Shown piece by piece: positions 33,420-42,338 of a stretch of 64,000 nt of DNA (positions are counted from its first letter, which is position 1; each line of letters begins with the position of its first letter). The position numbers and the translations under genes were made by a program. Source of the stretch: an uncultured Bacteroidales bacterium (GTDB taxonomy: Bacteria; Bacteroidota; Bacteroidia; Bacteroidales; Bacteroidaceae). Under the pieces are notes generated by a model. That model did no database searches. It was not told the DNA's origin and saw nothing but the letters and a program-made list of their open reading frames with translations. Where the stretch lies: assembly GCA_902778625.1 (NCBI GenBank), contig CACYYM010000006.1, positions 1 through 64,000 of the forward strand. Reading direction: 5' to 3'.

Positions 33420-34924
33420 AACAGATAGCTTATATCCTTTTGCTCTTCCTCCTTGTCGCTTGCGACAGGGAGGATGATTGCTTTACTGCAGCCGACTTCG
33501 AAACGCACGAGGGTTATGCCCTGAGTGCAGGCATGAGCACGGTGTTCATTAACTCATCGTTTGCCTACGATACTGAGGCGGAATGGGTCGAGAACATCAA
33601 AGCGAACTCACGACGCTTCATCAATGGCGACGGTCTTTACGACGATGCCTTGACGCAATCGGCAGGTCTCGGTCCCGTCTATGCCGGCTATTCTTGTGGC
33701 TCTTGTCATAGGAACGCAGGTCGAACGAAGCCTGCTCTTTGGACGCAAATCAGCACCGACCCGGACGGCACGCCTGTCTATGGCTCAGGCTCTTACGGGT
33801 TCAGCGCGATGCTTGTTTATGTGACGAGAAAGAACGGCGCGTTTTTCCAGAACTATGGTCGCGTGTTGCACGACCAAAGCATCTACGGCGTGACGGCTGA
33901 AGGCAAGCTCGAATGCCGATGGCACGAAGGGCAGTTCGCCTTCCCAGACGGTGAGACGTACAGCCTCGTCTATCCCGAATATACCATCACTGACTGGTAT
34001 AAAGGTTACGGCGAAACAGGCGAGCCAATCGACCCGACTGAACTCTTCTGCACGGTTCGCATCCCGCTCCGGCACGTTGGTATGGGTCAGATGATGGCCC
34101 TCGACCGCAACGAGATAGAACAACTCGCGGCGAAGTCGAACTATCCTGAGTACGGGATAAGCGGCAGATGCAATTACATCACCGAACGCGGCATCAGACA
34201 GCTTGGCCTTTCTGGCAACAAAGCACAGCACGCCGACTTGACCGTTGAGCTTGGTTTCTCGTCGGATATGGGCGCGACGAACAGCCGTTATCCCGAAGAG
34301 ATATGCGAGGGACAGTCGCAAATGCAGGAGGGTTCGATGATGGGGCTGCTCTACGACCGTCTCGACGTATCGACCGAGGACATGGAGGACGTGGACTTCT
34401 ACCTGCACGGACTCGGCGTGCCAGCCCGAAGGTTAGGAAGCACGAAGCAACCTGCCGCGTATAAAGGGCGTACCATCAACGAGCGGGAACTCATCGCAAT
34501 TGGTGAGCAGAAGTTCTACGAAGCGAAGTGTCACCTCTGTCATGTCACGACGTTGCACACCAGGCCTCGAGGTGCGACCCTCCTCAACGGCACAGAATTG
34601 CCTTGGCTTGGTGGCGAGACAGTTCATCCGTACAGTGACTTCCTGCTCCACGATATGGGAAGCGAGTTGATGGGAGTCGGCTTGAACGACAACTACGTCA
34701 GTGGATTAGCTCGCGGTAACGAGTGGCGAACGACGCCTCTTTGGGGCATCGGACTGCAGGAGAAAGTAAACGCACATACTTATTTCCTGCACGACGGACG
34801 GGCTCGAAACCTCACGGAAGCCATCATGTGGCATGGTGGCGAGGGAGAAGCCAGCAAGAACCTCTTCGCACGAATGGAGAAGGACGACCGCTCGGCACTC
34901 ATAAAGTTCCTGGAATCCCTGTAG
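33416..34924 (+). CDS. DUF1111 di-heme thiol-oxidoreductase-like lipoprotein
   Basis: A 502-aa lipoprotein (ILLLFLLVAC) with two heme-binding motifs, CGSCH at residues 94-98 and CHLCH at 372-376. These define the DUF1111 family, related to di-heme cytochrome c peroxidases such as MauG. Members are often found next to imelysin genes. It probably transfers electrons in the periplasm, for example to set the oxidation state of iron handled by the imelysin protein; the substrate is inference. The start is TTG at 33416, overlapping the imelysin stop (TTGA). No other start gives a complete signal peptide. Confidence 0.88.
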   Translation: MKQIAYILLLFLLVACDREDDCFTAADFETHEGYALSAGMSTVFINSSFAYDTEAEWVENIKANSRRFINGDGLYDDALTQSAGLGPVYAGYSCGSCHRNAGRTKPALWTQISTDPDGTPVYGSGSYGFSAMLVYVTRKNGAFFQNYGRVLHDQSIYGVTAEGKLECRWHEGQFAFPDGETYSLVYPEYTITDWYKGYGETGEPIDPTELFCTVRIPLRHVGMGQMMALDRNEIEQLAAKSNYPEYGISGRCNYITERGIRQLGLSGNKAQHADLTVELGFSSDMGATNSRYPEEICEGQSQMQEGSMMGLLYDRLDVSTEDMEDVDFYLHGLGVPARRLGSTKQPAAYKGRTINERELIAIGEQKFYEAKCHLCHVTTLHTRPRGATLLNGTELPWLGGETVHPYSDFLLHDMGSELMGVGLNDNYVSGLARGNEWRTTPLWGIGLQEKVNAHTYFLHDGRARNLTEAIMWHGGEGEASKNLFARMEKDDRSALIKFLESL

Positions 34925-34925
34925 C

Positions 34926-34960
34926 CTCTCCCCCTACCCCTCCCCTAAAGGGAAGGGGAG
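34926..34960. repeat. GC-rich hairpin between operon genes
   Basis: CTCTCCCC...TCCC pairs with GGGA-GGGGAG around CTAAA. A relative of the hairpins at 25270 and 49414. It lies in the 62-bp gap before the second porin gene. Confidence 0.6.
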
Positions 34961-34986
34961 AAACAATAAACCAACAACCTCAAAAT

Positions 34987-36294
34987 ATGAAGAAGACATA
35001 CATAATACTTTTAGTTAGCCTTCTCGCCTTGCCAACTTTGGCAGAAGAAAACGAGAAGAAGACAGGCATCACGTTTGAGAAGTACAACCTCCAAAGTGCT
35101 GATCTGAAGGAGCAAAAAGAGGACATCGACATGGAGAACGGTGTGCTCGGCATTGCCGACGACAGAGGCTTCACACTTCAATCGCGCGACGGCAAGTTCA
35201 TCTTCAAACCATACCTCTTCATGCAAGCAAGAGGTCAGTACAATTATTACGACGACGAGGGCTTGGACAAAGCATACAATCAGGACAATGTTGCCAACAC
35301 GGGCTTCTCGATGCCGTATGCCATCCTGGGTTTTACCGGCACAACTTTTGGCAGACTCGACTACAACCTGAGCATCAACGCAGCAGCTACAGGCGGAAAC
35401 GTCCTGCAACAAGGCTGGATTGATTACAAGATTTCGCCTGCTGCACGCTTTCGTGCCGGCAAATTCAAGACGCCTTTCTTCCACGCTTATCTCACCACGT
35501 TGGGCGAGACGCTGTTTCCTTGTCTGCCGACTTCCCTGACGGCCTCGGTCATCCTACCTTACAGCCTGAACGCCGTCACACCGTCCATCGGCACGGGATT
35601 CGACTTAGGATTCCAGTTTCATGGCAAGCTGAAGCTTACGCCCAAACGAGAAAACAGCTGGATGATGGGTTACGAAGTTGGGCTTTGGAACGGTAGCGGC
35701 AGCGGTGTCAACACGGCAACAAAGACGCTGAGTGACGACGCCCATATCCCTTCCTTACTTTATGCTGGCAGACTTGTCTTCATGCCTTGGGGCAACATGC
35801 CTGCAACACAAGGCAACAGCCACATGTTGAGCGGCCGTCACATGCTGTTCGGCTTGAGCGGAGGCATCAATGTGGAAAGCGAGAGCGAAAGCACAAACGA
35901 CACACGGCTTGGTGTGGAGTGGAGCATGTTGTACGGTCGCTGGTACGCCGCGACTGAAGCTTATTGGATGCACGTCAGTTTTACCGAACGGCAGAAAATC
36001 GACAAGAGCTACAACTTCTGGGGTTGTTACGGCCAACTTGGTTACTTCTTCACGAAGAATTTGCAGGCTGGATTCCGCTATGATTTCCTTGACCGTAATG
36101 GTTCAGGAAAGGACGGTTTCCTCAACATGCCTGCGGCTGTCGTGAACTATTACGTCAATAAGTGCAACCTGAAACTCTCGGCTATGTACCAATTCACAGG
36201 TCGCTACGGTCACGCCAACCAGTTGGACCGCGACAATGATGACTTGGGACTCAGCACGCACTCGGCAACTTTGCAACTTCAATACAGCTTCTAA
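34987..36294 (+). CDS. Second porin-like outer-membrane protein of the operon
   Basis: A 435-aa protein from ATG 34987 (signal MKKTYIILLVSLLALPTLAE). The open frame continues upstream but only through the previous gene. The mature part starts with an acidic, charged stretch and then alternates beta strands (FIFKPYLFMQARGQYNYYD, GRLDYNLSINAAATGG, AARFRAGKFKTPFFHAYL), ending LGLSTHSATLQLQYSF with a terminal Phe, the usual sign of an outer-membrane barrel. It resembles phosphate-selective porin O/P types. A second porin in a metal-redox operon is unusual and may serve a different solute or complex. Confidence 0.8.
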   Translation: MKKTYIILLVSLLALPTLAEENEKKTGITFEKYNLQSADLKEQKEDIDMENGVLGIADDRGFTLQSRDGKFIFKPYLFMQARGQYNYYDDEGLDKAYNQDNVANTGFSMPYAILGFTGTTFGRLDYNLSINAAATGGNVLQQGWIDYKISPAARFRAGKFKTPFFHAYLTTLGETLFPCLPTSLTASVILPYSLNAVTPSIGTGFDLGFQFHGKLKLTPKRENSWMMGYEVGLWNGSGSGVNTATKTLSDDAHIPSLLYAGRLVFMPWGNMPATQGNSHMLSGRHMLFGLSGGINVESESESTNDTRLGVEWSMLYGRWYAATEAYWMHVSFTERQKIDKSYNFWGCYGQLGYFFTKNLQAGFRYDFLDRNGSGKDGFLNMPAAVVNYYVNKCNLKLSAMYQFTGRYGHANQLDRDNDDLGLSTHSATLQLQYSF

Positions 36295-36297
36295 ATA

Positions 36298-36330
36298 GTT
36301 CATAGTCCATAGTCCATAGTTCATAGTTAG
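36298..36330 (+). repeat. 7-bp tandem repeat (GTTCATA/GTCCATA)
   Basis: Four to five heptamer units just before the CxxCH lipoprotein gene. The type also occurs before ychF and, with a different sequence, inside the endonuclease gene. Confidence 0.7.
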
Positions 36331-36341
36331 AATCTCAACTA

Positions 36342-37085
36342 ATGAAACTTATACATTATATTTTATACATGTTGGCAGCCATCGGACTTGCAGCTTGCGA
36401 TAGCGGAGACATCCAGGACAAGGTCTATACGGTCGATGAAAAGGGCAAGACGGTGAAGCTGACAGCACAGGTGAGTGGACTCGGAGAGTGGGAAGGCACG
36501 GGCAATGCGGTTGCTGTGGCTGGTTTCACGGCAGACAGTAAGTTCGCCATCCTGCAGAAGGCATTGCCATCGACATCGGAAGACAACCTCCCCATCAGCA
36601 TCGTCCTGTCGAACATCAGCGACGAAGTGCAGCTCGTCGAGCTATCTCTGACCAATTCTCTCAGGAAACGCCTCATCACGCTGGCCGTCATCAACATGTC
36701 CGACTACAGCGACAACACGACTCGCGACACGATTCGGCTGGACTTGGGAAACATCGATGTGGGTCGTTTCGGCGTTTTGCAGACAGGTCTTTTCGACAGA
36801 GCTTGCATTCAATGTCATGGAGCGAGCGGTCGTTCGGCAGCAGGACTCAACCTGACAAAAGGCAATGCCAGAGCCGCTTTGGTTGATGTTCCGAGTTCCC
36901 GGAAAGAAGGATATATGCGCGTGGAAAGTGGCAACGCAGAAGGTTCGTTGCTACATCTCATCCTCAGCGAAGGCGGAGAAAATCTCCTTTCACACAACCA
37001 CACGGAAATCCTGAGCAGTCAGTTCAAGTCGAACCTTGAGGAGGTGTCGAGCCTCATTGACAGTTGGATTGAAAGCCTGCCGTGA
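36342..37085 (+). CDS. CxxCH-containing lipoprotein
   Basis: A 247-aa lipoprotein (YMLAAIGLAAC) with one heme-attachment motif CIQCH at residues 155-159, following a beta-rich domain (LTAQVSGLGEWEGTGNAVAV, ISIVLSNISDEVQLVEL). Downstream features HNHTEILSSQFKSNLEEVSSLIDSWI resemble the helical end of small cytochrome domains, with a Met-free loop, so the second axial ligand is uncertain. As last gene of the porin-imelysin-DUF1111 operon it probably hands electrons to or from the di-heme protein. I do not recognise a narrower family. Confidence 0.72.
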   Translation: MKLIHYILYMLAAIGLAACDSGDIQDKVYTVDEKGKTVKLTAQVSGLGEWEGTGNAVAVAGFTADSKFAILQKALPSTSEDNLPISIVLSNISDEVQLVELSLTNSLRKRLITLAVINMSDYSDNTTRDTIRLDLGNIDVGRFGVLQTGLFDRACIQCHGASGRSAAGLNLTKGNARAALVDVPSSRKEGYMRVESGNAEGSLLHLILSEGGENLLSHNHTEILSSQFKSNLEEVSSLIDSWIESLP

Positions 37086-37097
37086 GAAGTATGAAAA

Positions 37098-37200
37098 GTT
37101 GACTCGCGTCGAGTTAAAACTTCACACGTCAAGTTGACAAAGTTCACACGTGAAGTTGGCGAATTTCACACGTGAAGTTGACAAAGTTCACTCAGGAGTT
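37098..37200. repeat. 22-bp-period palindrome array (TTCACACGTGAA type)
   Basis: About five units; AACTTCACACGTCAAGTT at 37118-37135 and TTCACACGTGAA cores at 37142-37153 and 37164-37175 are the clearest. It follows the end of the metal-redox operon directly and could double as its terminator. Confidence 0.85.
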
Positions 37201-37257
37201 TTTAATCAACGCACGATAATTTTCAATTATCAATTTTTAATTTTCAATTATTTGTCG

Positions 37258-37265
37258 TATCTTTG
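37258..37265 (+). promoter_or_regulatory. -7 box of the RidA-like gene
   Basis: TATCTTTG 23 bp before ATG 37289. No clear -33 element. Confidence 0.65.
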
Positions 37266-37288
37266 CACCCAATATCACACAACGCACC

Positions 37289-38437
37289 ATGCAATTTAAC
37301 AAATTTCGCATAGAAAAACTCGGTGTCACAATCGAACTGACGACGTTTGCTCCGGAAGGGAAAGTTGCTGAATATCATGCCATTCTGCACGTCGAACCTC
37401 AAGGCGAACCGTTTGAAAAGCAGCTCCGTCGCATCATTCTGGCAGAAAAGGAACTGATGGCTCTCGACGACATGGCTGGAGCAAAGCCCGTCTTCAAAAG
37501 GTACTTCCTCTCGGATGCTGCCAACCAACGGCCACTCATGCCGCAGGACGACACTTGCACCGTCTCTTACATTCAGCAACCGCCACTCGACGGAAGCAAA
37601 CTCGCCACGTGGTTCTACCTGCAACGCGGCACGGAAATCATCCCGACTTCTGACCGTCTGCGTTCCACCGTCATACGTCACAACGGCTACGAACACCTGT
37701 GGACGATGGGCCTGACGATAGCAGAAGGCAGTAGTTACAGCCAGACACAAAACCTCTTGGAAGACTACGAAGAGCTCCTCGAAGAACATCAAATGACCCT
37801 CGAAGACCATTGCATCCGCACATGGTTTTTCGTCCGTGATGTCGACACGCAGTATAAAGGTCTCGTCCTTGCCCGCTGGGAAAACTTCGCGCAGCACGGC
37901 CTTGTGCCCGAGACACACTACATCGCCTCCACCGGCATCGGGGGAAATCCGTCTGACCCGAAGGCCATCATTCAGCTCGGAAGCTATGCCCTCAAAGGTT
38001 TCAAGCCGGAGCAACAGCGCTACCTCTACGCTACATCGCACCTCAACCGCACGAGTGAATACGGTGTTACTTTCGAGAGGGGAACGCTCTTGAAGTTTGG
38101 CGACCGCAATCATGCCATCATATCCGGCACCGCGAGCATCAACAACAAGGGCGAAGTGGAACATGTGGGCGACGTTGTCATGCAAACAAAACGTATGTGG
38201 GAAAACGTCGAAACGCTACTTGCAGAAGCAGGAATGACGATGGACGACGCTGCTCAACTGATTGTCTATCTGCGCGATACCGCCGACTTCGAAGTGGTCA
38301 GCGAAATGTTCAGGCAGAAGTATCCGAACACCCCAACCGTCTTCACCCTCGCTCCCGTATGTCGTCCCACATGGCTCATCGAGATGGAGTGTATGGCGAT
38401 TCAGCCTGCGAAGAACGACAGCTTTAATGATTTCTAA
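37289..38437 (+). CDS. RidA/YjgF-fold protein, chorismatase-like
   Basis: A 382-aa cytoplasmic protein. The C-terminal half has the RidA/YjgF fold (HAIISGTASINNKGEVEHVGDVVMQTKRMWENVETLLAEAG, then AAQLIVYLRDTADF). The N-terminal half looks like a second, diverged copy (LTIAEGSSYSQTQNLLEDYEELLEEH, CIRTWFFVRDVD). This two-domain layout is that of the FkbO/Hyg5 chorismatase-like group, whose characterised members hydrolyse chorismate; many Bacteroidetes relatives are uncharacterised. It stands alone between a palindrome array and ychF, with its own -7 box. The reaction is not assigned. Confidence 0.75.
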   Translation: MQFNKFRIEKLGVTIELTTFAPEGKVAEYHAILHVEPQGEPFEKQLRRIILAEKELMALDDMAGAKPVFKRYFLSDAANQRPLMPQDDTCTVSYIQQPPLDGSKLATWFYLQRGTEIIPTSDRLRSTVIRHNGYEHLWTMGLTIAEGSSYSQTQNLLEDYEELLEEHQMTLEDHCIRTWFFVRDVDTQYKGLVLARWENFAQHGLVPETHYIASTGIGGNPSDPKAIIQLGSYALKGFKPEQQRYLYATSHLNRTSEYGVTFERGTLLKFGDRNHAIISGTASINNKGEVEHVGDVVMQTKRMWENVETLLAEAGMTMDDAAQLIVYLRDTADFEVVSEMFRQKYPNTPTVFTLAPVCRPTWLIEMECMAIQPAKNDSFNDF

Positions 38438-38459
38438 GCAAACGAAGGCTCGATGCCCC

Positions 38460-38493
38460 AATGTTTAATGTTCAATATTCAATGTTCAATATA
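38460..38493 (+). repeat. 7-bp tandem repeat (AATGTTC/AATATTC)
   Basis: Four units of a heptamer in the short gap before ychF. Similar in type to 36298-36330. Confidence 0.6.
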
Positions 38494-38498
38494 ATCAA

Positions 38499-39596
38499 AT
38501 GAAAGCCGGAATAGTAGGATTGCCCAATGTTGGCAAGTCAACCCTCTTCAATTGTCTGTCAAGTGCGAAGGCGCAAGCAGCAAACTTCCCCTTCTGCACC
38601 ATTGATGCTCAGCTGGGACAAGTAACCGTTCCTGACGAAAGACTGACTAAACTTGCCGAACTTGTGCACCCGGGTCGCATCGTGCCCGCTGTCTGCGACA
38701 TCGTCGACATTGCAGGTCTCGTGAAAGGCGCCAGCAAGGGCGAGGGCTTGGGCAACCAGTTCCTGGCCAACATACGCGAATGCGACGCCATCATCCACGT
38801 GCTCCGTTGCTTCGATAATGATGGCATTGTGCATGTTGACGGCAGTGTCGACCCCGTTCGCGACAAGGAAATCATCGACGCAGAGCTGCAGATTAAGGAC
38901 CTCGAGACCATTGATAATCGCATCAAGAAAGTGGAAAAACAGGCCAGAGTTGGTGGCGACAAGCAAGCCAAGACTGAACTCGACGTCCTGCTTCGCTACC
39001 AAGAAGCGCTCAATAAAGGCATAAGCGCTCGCTCCGTCTCTTTTGAGACAGAAGATGAAATTGCAGCAGCCAATGGTCTGTTCTTGCTCACGACAAAGCC
39101 CGTGCTGTATGTCTGCAACGTGGATGATGCCTCTGCTGCCACAGGTAATGCTTATACGGAAGCGGTAAAGAAAGCTATTGAGGGCGAGGATGCCGAGATG
39201 CTCATCATCTCAGCACAGACCGAGGCAGACATCGCGGAACTTGAAACCTACGAGGAGAAGCAGATGTTCCTCGAGGATCTGGGTCTCTCGGAGAGCGGTT
39301 GCAACCGTCTCATTAAGGCAATCTACCATTTGCTCACGCTCCAGACCTTCATCACGGCGGGCGAGATGGAAGTGAAAGCCTGGACATTCCGCCGCGGATG
39401 GAAGGCTCCGCAATGTGCTGGCGTCATCCACACGGACTTCGAGAAGGGCTTCATTCGTGCAGAGGTCATCAAGTACGATGACTATATAAAGTATGGAAGT
39501 GAAGCAGCGGTTCGTGAAGCAGGAAAGATGAGTGTGGAAGGAAAGGACTATGTAGTGCAGGACGGCGACATCATGCATTTCCGCTTTAATGTGTAA
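38499..39596 (+). CDS. ychF: Ribosome-binding ATPase YchF
   Basis: A 365-aa OBG-family P-loop protein. YchF prefers ATP, binds ribosomes and is linked to stress and redox control. The sequence opens MKAGIVGLPNVGKSTLFN (Walker A) and has NFPFCTID (switch I), the DIAGLVKGASKGEGLGN block (switch II), and NVDD where GTPases have NKxD, consistent with ATP use. The C-terminal TGS domain is present (TFRRGWKAPQCAGVIHTDFEKGFIRAEV). Length is normal. It is 3 bp from lgt, so they form one operon. Confidence 0.97.
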   Translation: MKAGIVGLPNVGKSTLFNCLSSAKAQAANFPFCTIDAQLGQVTVPDERLTKLAELVHPGRIVPAVCDIVDIAGLVKGASKGEGLGNQFLANIRECDAIIHVLRCFDNDGIVHVDGSVDPVRDKEIIDAELQIKDLETIDNRIKKVEKQARVGGDKQAKTELDVLLRYQEALNKGISARSVSFETEDEIAAANGLFLLTTKPVLYVCNVDDASAATGNAYTEAVKKAIEGEDAEMLIISAQTEADIAELETYEEKQMFLEDLGLSESGCNRLIKAIYHLLTLQTFITAGEMEVKAWTFRRGWKAPQCAGVIHTDFEKGFIRAEVIKYDDYIKYGSEAAVREAGKMSVEGKDYVVQDGDIMHFRFNV

Positions 39597-39599
39597 CGT

Positions 39600-40442
39600 A
39601 TGAGCCTGTTCATCACTTGGAATCCGGATGTGACAGCCCTCGACTTGGGCTTTTTCGCGATACGTTGGTACTCGCTCTTCTGGGCGATTGGCCTTGTTTC
39701 TGTGTATCTCTTGATGCACAAGCTTTATAAACAGCAGAAGATCAGTGAGGAGAAGTTCGAGCCGATGTTCATGTATTGTTTCCTTGGCATCCTTATAGGA
39801 GCGAGATTGGGACACTGCTTGTTCTATGAGCCGAGCTATTACCTGTCGCATCCTGTTGAGATGCTGCTGCCTTTCCGCGATGTTCCGGGCAAAGGCTGGA
39901 CGTTTACCGGCTACGAAGGACTGGCGAGCCACGGCGGCACGCTTGGCCTGATGATAGCACTTTGGCTGTATGCCAAGCGTGTTGGCCTCAAGTTCATGCA
40001 CGTCCTCGACAACGTCGCCATCGTGACACCCATCTGTGCCTGTGCCATTCGTCTCGGCAATCTGATGAACTCTGAAATAATCGGAAGACCTACTGACATG
40101 CCCTGGGCGTTCATCTTCGAGCGCGTGGACATGCTGCCGCGCCATCCCGGACAGCTCTACGAGGCCATTTGCTATGCCATCTTCTTCGGCATTCACTGGT
40201 TCTTCTACCGTCGCTACCCGCAGAAGGTCGGCAGCGGTTTCTTCTTTGGCCTCTGCCTGTTCCTCATCTTTACGAGCAGAATCTTCATCGAGTACACAAA
40301 GGAAAATCAGGAAGCCTTCGAGGAGGGGATGCTCCTGAACATGGGGCAACTGCTCTCCATCCCCTTTGTCATCCTCGGCCTTTACTGCATGTTCAAATCT
40401 TCACGCGCAGTTGAAAAGACAAGTCATTCTTCCAAGGACTGA
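39600..40442 (+). CDS. lgt: Prolipoprotein diacylglyceryl transferase
   Basis: A 280-aa inner-membrane enzyme that transfers diacylglycerol from phosphatidylglycerol to the lipobox cysteine, the first step for the many lipoproteins in this window. About seven membrane segments are visible. Conserved features: the [16 protein letters not shown] stretch, the family motif [13 protein letters not shown] near 158-170, and RHPGQLYEA near 180-188. The gene follows ychF by 3 bp and its last 50 bases overlap tail-to-tail with the HhH barrel gene on the other strand. Confidence 0.96.
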   Translation: MSLFITWNPDVTALDLGFFAIRWYSLFWAIGLVSVYLLMHKLYKQQKISEEKFEPMFMYCFLGILIGARLGHCLFYEPSYYLSHPVEMLLPFRDVPGKGWTFTGYEGLASHGGTLGLMIALWLYAKRVGLKFMHVLDNVAIVTPICACAIRLGNLMNSEIIGRPTDMPWAFIFERVDMLPRHPGQLYEAICYAIFFGIHWFFYRRYPQKVGSGFFFGLCLFLIFTSRIFIEYTKENQEAFEEGMLLNMGQLLSIPFVILGLYCMFKSSRAVEKTSHSSKD

Positions 40443-42330
40443 GGATTTGCTGTAGGGCGGTGCCTTGCTCGTCGCGGTCGAAATAGCGGAGCAGGCTGTA
40501 GCGTCCCTCGAGCCAAAGCTTCTCGTTCTTGCTTTTCCAACGACAAGTCAGGACGCCCATCACGCCGTGACCAAAATACGAACTTGACGAAAACGTACTG
40601 TACAAAGCCGGCGAGTTCAGATAGATGCGGCTGAGGTAGTCGTCGGTATTGAAGTAACCGAGCTGCGCATTGAGGGTCAGGTTCGGCTTCGGCAGCAAGT
40701 ATCGGGCGCTTTGGCTAAAGAGAAAACCGTTCCTGCCCAGCACATTGTGGAAGAAACCCGTGGTCTGGAGGCGCCAACGACTCGTCAACTCGCCTGTCCA
40801 CCCGAGTTTGACACGATGGTGAGGCTCCATGACATCGGCGTTTTCCTTACGCTTGAGTTGATAGCGAGCGAGGATTGTGTGCCGCCGCGAAACGGCATAA
40901 CTGCCTTGCAGGAAGAACTCCTGACCCGTGCTGCTGTGGGTCATCCGATATCGCGGCCAAGGATGATGGAAGAAGTCGGCATAGGCAGTCAGTTGCAAGC
41001 CAGCCAGAGGTTCCGCTTGCAGGTGCAGAAGTACGCCGCTCTCATTCTGCGCGTTGCTGTTCTCGGCGAGCGAACTGGCGTAGAACGAGTAGTATTGATA
41101 GGCGTAGAAACGCTGTACGGCAGAGAGGATATAGTTCCTGCTGATGTTCCACGACGCGCGATTGATGGTCGCCCAACCGCCGCCGGCTGTGCTGTAGGCT
41201 GTTTCTCCGGCAAAGGACAGGCGGTAGCGCGTGTAGCCATAGTTCACGCCCGCCGTGCCGAAAGCATCTCCTTTCGGATAAATCACCCTGTACTGCTGGC
41301 TGCCAGGATTGAGGTCGCGGCTGAACTTCTGCCAGTAACCTGTCGCTCCTAGGTGGAGACCTTTGTTGTACCAGGCAATGTTGCCACCTACGACGGCACT
41401 CCTGACGTTCCGTCGTCGCTCCCATTCCGATGCTGTTCGATGGTAGCCGTCGGTCCGCAAGGTCTGCACCTCGCCCTCACTTGTCAGCGTGGCATCGCGC
41501 TTTCGGTACGAGCCGAAGGCACTCAGGTGCAGATGTTTAGGCAAAGCCAACGTGACAGCAGCGCCTCGGAGAAAGTTCGTCTCGTCCATCCCAGCCATAG
41601 GTCTGATGCCGCCTTGCGTCTTGAGTGGCGGCGTGCTTTTGCTGTTCCAAGTTGTTCCGCCGAGCACCAAGCCCTCGCCAAACCCGATGCGGTAGTCGCC
41701 GACTACTGCCCTGTCAAGGATGCCGACGTCGTGCAGCATGGCATACGCCCCGTAGCTGTCGTAGTAGCGCTCGCCTGCGTCCTTCTCCACGCGCAGTCCC
41801 GCCTGGAAGTGTCGGCTGTTACCTATCTGATAACGCATGCGGTGGTAGAGCGCGTCGCCGCGGTAGCCGTTCTCCTGTTGCTGCCCGAGTCTATAATAAA
41901 GAGGTATGTCGAGGCGCGTCGAGAAGTCGTGGCGGAGACTTCCAAACAGCTTGTCTTTGGCGTTTTGCTGCATCGGCTCGGCATAGACAAAGAGCGAGAG
42001 GCGCCTGCGCGTCACGTCGTCGATGAGCGGCACAAGTCGCAACTCAGCCAGCGTCTGCATCTGTCCGTGCAGATAGATATAGGCGTGAATCTGTTCGATT
42101 TGCTTCTCAGACAGGAACGGCAGTTGAAGAAAGTCCTCAATCGACGCGGTATTAATGTTCAAAGGATGCTCCGAAAGCTCCTTCAACTCCTGAAGATGCA
42201 GCTGCAGATCCTCTTCTTCTGCCCGCTCCACATCGCTTGCGTACTCCTCCACGAAGTCGTCCCAGTCGTATTGCTGTGCATGCAAAGAGGTTGCGAGAAG
42301 CAAGCAGAGCAGGGACAAAAGCAGACGCAT
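40393..42330 (-). CDS. Helix-hairpin-helix plus outer-membrane barrel protein
   Basis: A 645-aa exported protein (signal [18 protein letters not shown]). Residues ~55-125 contain ComEA-like helix-hairpin-helix repeats ([24 protein letters not shown], then [19 protein letters not shown]). The rest is a long beta-barrel-like domain ([33 protein letters not shown], ending [10 protein letters not shown]). HhH domains usually bind DNA, while the barrel suggests outer-membrane placement. Proteins of this layout are common in Bacteroidetes and their job is unknown; DNA uptake is one idea. Last gene of a minus-strand unit with GH78 8 bp upstream. Confidence 0.75.
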   Translation of the reverse strand: MRLLLSLLCLLLATSLHAQQYDWDDFVEEYASDVERAEEEDLQLHLQELKELSEHPLNINTASIEDFLQLPFLSEKQIEQIHAYIYLHGQMQTLAELRLVPLIDDVTRRRLSLFVYAEPMQQNAKDKLFGSLRHDFSTRLDIPLYYRLGQQQENGYRGDALYHRMRYQIGNSRHFQAGLRVEKDAGERYYDSYGAYAMLHDVGILDRAVVGDYRIGFGEGLVLGGTTWNSKSTPPLKTQGGIRPMAGMDETNFLRGAAVTLALPKHLHLSAFGSYRKRDATLTSEGEVQTLRTDGYHRTASEWERRRNVRSAVVGGNIAWYNKGLHLGATGYWQKFSRDLNPGSQQYRVIYPKGDAFGTAGVNYGYTRYRLSFAGETAYSTAGGGWATINRASWNISRNYILSAVQRFYAYQYYSFYASSLAENSNAQNESGVLLHLQAEPLAGLQLTAYADFFHHPWPRYRMTHSSTGQEFFLQGSYAVSRRHTILARYQLKRKENADVMEPHHRVKLGWTGELTSRWRLQTTGFFHNVLGRNGFLFSQSARYLLPKPNLTLNAQLGYFNTDDYLSRIYLNSPALYSTFSSSSYFGHGVMGVLTCRWKSKNEKLWLEGRYSLLRYFDRDEQGTALQQILSPWKNDLSFQLRVKI

Positions 42331-42338
42331 CTTACTTC

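Noticed and set aside
37098..37200. Reading the palindrome array as a plain rho-independent terminator
   Set aside because: Single units could form hairpins, but no T-run follows and the strict 22-bp period over five units is not explained by termination alone.
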